From the NCBI GenBank assembly GCA_011109175.1, contig RDEW01000059.1:62001-126000 (forward strand): a stretch of DNA of 64,000 bases. The letters are read 5' to 3'. This DNA comes from Dicyema japonicum (lineage: Eukaryota > Dicyemida > Rhombozoa > Dicyemidae). Positions 59,401 to 64,000 of this stretch are shown piece after piece. A program made the position numbers and the translations under genes. The notes beneath the pieces were generated by a model. That model had not been told where the DNA came from, ran no database searches, and saw nothing but the letters and a program-made list of their open reading frames with translations. How positions within the stretch are numbered: position 1 is the stretch's first letter; the number at the start of each line of letters is the position of its first letter.

Positions 59401-60719
59401 TATGGGAGCGAAAGGCGCTTCTATTACTGTGAAAGGTTTAATAAATTTCCTTTTTATATAATCACTAAAAAACGTAACTACAATAAGCCAAACATTGGAT
59501 ACATTTGGATATAACTTGAAAAAAATCTTATAGCCAGAAATTCGGAAGATAATAAAGAAAGATTTTTGATATGCCCGTAAAATTATTGAAATCGAAAATC
59601 ATCATGAAATGAGAGTGAATTATCAATGCGATCGAAATTCTGAAGGGCAATTAAAGGAATGACTCCAAAAAACCATAGAAACATAAGGGAAAATTTTTTG
59701 TTGTGATACTATTTCCGTAGATGGCTTCGTCCTTTATGAAATTAGGTTGGAGAGATCGGTTGATTTGTTATACATCTCAATTTTTAAACTAGAAAATTTA
59801 GGGAAAAGGTATAAATATGTGTTACATTGATGTTGACATGTGACAATGATTCAACTAACTGAAATAACAACTGAAAATGTTGTATTTCGAAAGGCACACA
59901 ATTTGTAGCATGTACATGGCATGAATCGAGTTTACTTCTTTATACTACACAACCGCGAACGGAACAAACGAAAAATTGTGTAATTTCCCTGTTTCACCTC
60001 TCGACCTTCTCAACAGTAGACATACTCCAGAGGTTTTGATGTAGGTTACAAGGGGCGAATGTGTCGGTGCAGGTGACGTCGTAGCTTAATCCCTTAATGG
60101 TAGATATCACTTCCCACTTTGAAATATCCAAGTACTCTTATTGGAACTTTATTACAATTCAGTCCCACGTCATCACAAAAAATAAAATGGACTTTAAAGT
60201 ATTATTCCTATTTTGTTTTCAATAAATCTTGTTCTCTCTTAATATACGGTTTTACGGGTAATGACCGCTCCTTTGAAGGCAATGCCCTCAATGACTTATT
60301 ATAGAGGATAATATCTGGTTTTATGTACAATAAATAAGCTTTTGAGTTCTGGGTCCATCCTTGCACTCTATGAATAACTTTAGGGAACATTAAAGACCAT
60401 ACGATGTCTTGGCCTTTTTCCTCAATACATTAGCTGTTCTTTTCTTAAATAAAGTGTGTGTCATGTCTAAACGGAGGTTTAAATATTTGCTAGTCCTTGG
60501 TGGAAGGACTGATATAAAATATAGGCCGATGACTTACATTTCCATAATGATGAAGCATTGATACTTATATGATGGCATCAAAAGACTATGAACGTCATTG
60601 ACGGTCTTTCCCTTAAATTTTCAATTTAGATTCAAGCATGTTTAGTACGTCGACCTCACTTCACTTTTATGGATCCAATTCAACAACCCCACATCGTTCA
60701 TTTACTACCTTATGACTTG
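59401..60719. other. Stretch between two jockey-like elements
   Basis: No supported gene. The frames at 60119-60304 (+) and 60208-60390 (-) overlap and show no motif. 60600-60720 may be the far C-terminus of the minus-strand element to its right. Confidence 0.35.
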
Positions 60720-62060
60720 GGTGATTTTTATTAAACCATTCGACTAGTCGATCGAAGTGTTGTTGATTTTTCCCGGCGCTGTTTGAATGTTCTGATCTCG
60801 TGAGGCCAAAACGATATCGTCTGCATAAGCCAGAAGCAGGTCGTCTTCTCCATTCGGCGTCGGAATGTTAGCCGTAAATTAGTTGAATAAAAATGGTGAT
60901 AGCGGCGAACCCTGGAGTACTCCATTTGGGAATAAACGGAATACAGAACGAATGTTTCCAATGCACACTCTTCCTTTCCGTCGGCTAAGGAATTTAGTCA
61001 GCCAGAGTTTGAGGTTTTCAGGGATATCTGATTGGTAGGTTTTCCATATTAGATTTTTTCTCGGCACAGAGTCAAAAGCAGTGGATGTCCAGTGAACATA
61101 ACACAGTTTTCTGGTGTCTTTGCTTGCACAGAAATCCAGAGCGAATAAAGTTAGGGAGCTGAGGAAGCTTGTTGTGGACCAATCCTTATTGAAACCATGC
61201 TGGAGCGGTTTATCTGGACTCTTTTTAGTTAATTTTGTAAAAAATTTGTTACATGGAGCACAAGAGAGAAATAGGCATGAGAGAAACTGGGTCTTCTTTC
61301 GATTTTCCAGGTTTCAATACTGTGCGGATGTTTGCCAATTTTCAAGATTGTATATGCAGGTTTCTTCTTTCCACTGGTAATTTCTTTTTTGATTTTTAGC
61401 AATAGGGTTATGATCACTTCGGGTGTCGTAGATGATGGACCAATTAAGTGTTGTTGAAAGCTGTGGTGAACAGAGTGTGATATCTGGGAAGGTTGATTGT
61501 CAGAGTTCCTTTGAGGTGTTCTGTGTTTTTTCATGTGTCATTTGTCAGTTTGCCAGACTGCGTCAACAGCAAATTTCCTCTTGTATCTGCAGACTGATTT
61601 AACAGCCAGAGAGGGTGTTTGCCATCAAAATCGCCGCATATCACAACTTCGTTCCAACTCTCCAGTACAGATAAGTCCAGGCATAGTGTAATGGTTCGGA
61701 CATGAGCCAAGTGAGGGAATATACATGTTTATAAAATATAGTCTTCCTCTTGTTGTGCCAACAGATATTCTGATTATCTAGGTGGTTTCATCACTTCCCA
61801 AGACTTTCTTCACTTCGAGTGCATAGTCTTCATACTTTAGGCCTTTTCTGATTAATGTAAGTAGTCCTCCATGTTTCTTAGTGCGATCGGCACATATGTT
61901 GTATCCGAGAAAAAGTGCGTAGTATCTCTTGCTGATAGCTTGAATTCTTGGATGAGCACAATGTCAATTTTGAGTTTAACAATCAGAGTTCTAAGTTCAA
62001 TAATTTTACCTTAAATTCCGTTCACATTTAGTTGTATAACAGAGATCCGGTCAATTTACT
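60720..62060 (-). mobile_element. Jockey-like retrotransposon, endonuclease and polymerase
   Basis: Minus-strand order: endonuclease start LNVNGI with IVLIQEFKLSARD (62040-61910), endonuclease catalytic block VVICGDFDGKHPLW (61660-61600), polymerase fingers KIKKEITSGKKKPA (61430-61390), motif A FDSVPRKNL (about 61080-61050), motif B NGVLQGSPLSPFLFN (60925-60880) and motif C LAYADDIVLAS (60840-60800). Stops split the blocks, so it is inactive. It is the best-preserved jockey-like copy in the window. Confidence 0.82.
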
Positions 62061-62464
62061 TTTGTAGATCACGAATCCGAGAAGTTGATGCCAGACCAGT
62101 AATCCGTCGACCAGGGGCGACATATAAGAAAAAACTAATCATAAACTTTATTAAAATACAAAATGTTTTCAGGTTATAAATTTCGGTTTTTAGATAATAA
62201 TTTTACGATAATAAAAATCTTTACTGAATAGATAATTATTTGGAAGGAAATTTTTACAAATAGTCGTATATGCATGGATAAATATGTTGTGTTTCCATTT
62301 GTAATAGACTAAACTTATTAACAGAAAATCTAGATTCCAGATATTTCTTAATTTCGTATAAATTGTTACTGAAATGGAAATTTTGAATATGTTAGCTAAG
62401 TTTTCTACGGCGAAGTAATTTTTTCCTGTCATCTTTATCAATTTATAAACGAATATTGACACAG
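62061..62464. other. AT-rich spacer
   Basis: A 90-codon minus-strand frame (62190-62462) is very AT-rich and without motif; not called. Confidence 0.35.
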
Positions 62465-62970
62465 TTAAGAGCTATTTAGCCCTAAAAGGGTTTCGCTTAA
62501 GCCATCCTTTGGAGCTATCTTCCTCGCCATTCTCGCCCACGTCATCTTGTTTCTGGCCCTCATTCTAACATTTCCCAGATCGTCTGCTGTCACCAATTTA
62601 CGACCGATTGTTTCGTAGTCATCCTTTAAGCAAATTGGAAGTATATTCTTGGTCTGCCTCAAACTCCATGACTTGCGGCGCAGTAGAAATATTCTTCCAA
62701 TATTCTGTCACACGGCGTAGTCGGGTCCGGTCTAAGAATATGTCCAAATAGTTGCCATCTCGATAAAATAACGTCCATGCTAATTGGTGTATATTTAAAT
62801 AGAGAATATAGTTTTTCCTTTGAGATTTTTCTCGGCCAGAAGATTCCAGTCAATATGCGCAGTAGCTTCTGTGAAAAGTATCTAGCTTCTCTAAATTTTT
62901 TTCAAAATTCTCAACGTTCCGGAATTGTATAGCAATATCGGCTTAACAAACGTGTCGTAATAACTTTTTA
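62465..62970 (-). mobile_element. C-terminal remnant of the 7664-10600 retrotransposon family
   Basis: The minus strand reads SRWQLFGHILRPDPTTPCDR and LEEYFYCAASHG, then RARNKMTWARMARKI. It parallels the C-terminus of the 11385-13020 copy (WRLFGHVLRLDP, AMEDYY). 5' truncated. Confidence 0.7.
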
Positions 62971-63297
62971 TTTATAATATATTTTTGTTAAAAATAACAT
63001 TTTTATTACTTTAGTGACAAAATTTCCCCACTAATTAGTCCTCATAAAATCTAAAATTTGGTTAAAAACCACATTATTAGATTTTCCACGTCAGAGAATG
63101 TAAACCGCATTAAACAAAAATGATGACAATTACAAACTCTTCAATGTTACACCGGACTTACTCACACGTGAAAGGCAAGAAAACTATTTGAAATGATAAT
63201 GAACATTTTCGAGTAAAAATAATCGAAATTGTGGAAACTTACGTAATTGCTTTAAAGGTCGTATTTTTAACTGCCGTTACAAATCATAAGAATATGC
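62971..63297. other. AT-rich spacer, possible 5' exons of the next gene
   Basis: No open frame of length. It may contain upstream exons or the promoter of the 63298 gene. Confidence 0.35.
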
Positions 63298-63653
63298 ATT
63301 CCAAGAGAATAAATAAAAAGCATAATTTGTTTTCCTGATTGCAGTAAAGCCGTAAAAGAGAATGTCCCTGAGACTCATCCATGGTTTGAGCACAGTCAGG
63401 TAAAATTTGAGAACGACCGCATGAGCTATCAACTGGGAGGACACATTGAGGAGATCGACAGAATGAAACACAAATCCCTTCAACAACACAGATTAAAAAT
63501 CGAAGAAAAAAAAGTTTATTTATATTTTTACATAAGAAAGTTGACTTGAATTCTAAAATCAAAGCCAATAGTTATGTCATTTCGAAGTTGTTGCAATTTC
63601 AGAAAATTAAAAGTGATAAACTCAACGACAAGGTTAAACAATTCATGAAATGA
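63298..63653 (+). CDS. Coiled-coil protein, C-terminal exons, unknown family
   Basis: The frame AVKENVPETHPWFEHSQVKF to RLKIEEKK runs from about 63345. A 23-nt GT-AG intron (63514-63536) splices to KVDLNSKIKANSYVISKLLQ, ending KQFMK with TGA at 63651. The sequence is rich in K, E, Q and heptad-like leucines, as in a coiled coil. The 5' end is uncertain: an ATG at about 63295 could join through a 16-nt gap, which is shorter than other introns here. The minus-strand frames 63277-63568 are its shadows. A structural or nuclear-pore-type coiled coil is possible, but no motif decides. Confidence 0.55.
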
Positions 63654-63732
63654 CAGTTAACAAATATTAGTCTAAATATTATGTCTTTTAACTTTACATA
63701 ATAATTTACTCAATATTCACGATTTTGTTTCC

Positions 63733-64000
63733 ATGGAACCATCCGAAAACTCTATTTTAACAAAATACTACTCCTCCCCCAATCGACCAATCAAAAATCT
63801 CTATATCGATGGACATTGGGTAAATCTGACTCGTCTACGACGTCGAAACCACTCTTGGACACCAACATACGGATATAAACTGGATGATACGAAATATGTC
63901 CCCTTCTTTTTAACCTCTGACAGAAAATCACCTTTTCGAATGTTCAGAATATATACTTGTCCATCTAGTAACCCGAAAATGACCGATCTATGGGAGTGAC
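63733..64000 (+). CDS. First exon of an unknown gene, cut by window edge
   Basis: ATG at 63733, 80 bp after the previous gene, opens an 88-codon frame (MEPSENSILTKYYSSPNRPI, RRRNHSWTPTYGYKLDDTKY, FRMFRIYTCPSSNP). The frame closes with TGA at 63997, but the same bases (ggagtgac) contain a GT that could be a donor, so the exon may end at 63995 and continue beyond the window. Composition is protein-like. No family recognised. Confidence 0.5.

Overview
The window is animal nuclear DNA: AT-rich, with conserved metazoan genes cut by spliceosomal introns of about 21-25 nt and set among decayed transposable elements. Genes read through once these tiny introns are removed include an NFX1-type RING/R3H factor, triosephosphate isomerase, a THEM2/ACOT13-like thioesterase, an SLC17 and an SLC16 transporter, a KMT2C/D (trithorax-related) histone methyltransferase, PYROXD1, FAIM (two copies), a Shaker-type K+ channel and exportin-1. 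Introns this short in ordinary animal genes are the published hallmark of dicyemid mesozoans, so a dicyemid such as Dicyema is my best guess. This is inference from gene content and intron size; no taxonomic marker was tested.

Layout. 1-1.6 kb: non-LTR fragment. 1.8-4.3 kb: NFX1-like gene. 4.4-5.8 kb: retroelement debris. 5.9-6.7 kb: TPI. 7.6-14.4 kb: two copies of one APE/RT retrotransposon on opposite strands, a short Tc1/mariner-type element with perfect terminal inverted repeats, and a jockey-like fragment. 15.7-19.0 kb: thioesterase and SLC17 transporter. 19-26.6 kb: mostly empty, with a small membrane-protein gene, a helical protein gene and SINE-like copies. 26.7-28.9 kb: SLC16 transporter. 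30-36.6 kb: KMT2C/D. 39.9-41.4 kb: an integrase-derived gene carrying several short introns. 42-44 kb: hAT and jockey debris. 44.2-45.1 kb: FAIM, repeated in inverted orientation at 56.8-57.8 kb. 45.5-47.1 kb: PYROXD1 with a tandemly duplicated start region. 47.3-48.7 kb: retroelement ends. 49.4-50.5 kb: K+ channel. 52.3-55.3 kb: exportin-1. 57.8-58.0 kb: small spliced gene. 58.2-63 kb: retroelement remains. 63.3-64 kb: two further genes, the last cut by the window edge.

The genes do not form one pathway. They are a compact assortment: chromatin and transcription (KMT2C/D, NFX1), glycolysis (TPI), redox repair (PYROXD1), nuclear export (XPO1), membrane transport and excitability (SLC16, SLC17, Kv1), apoptosis/proteostasis (FAIM) and acyl-CoA metabolism (thioesterase).

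Several conserved genes show one-base frame breaks that sit in homopolymers and keep every catalytic residue. I read these as probable uncorrected consensus errors and not as pseudogenes; the raw reads would decide.
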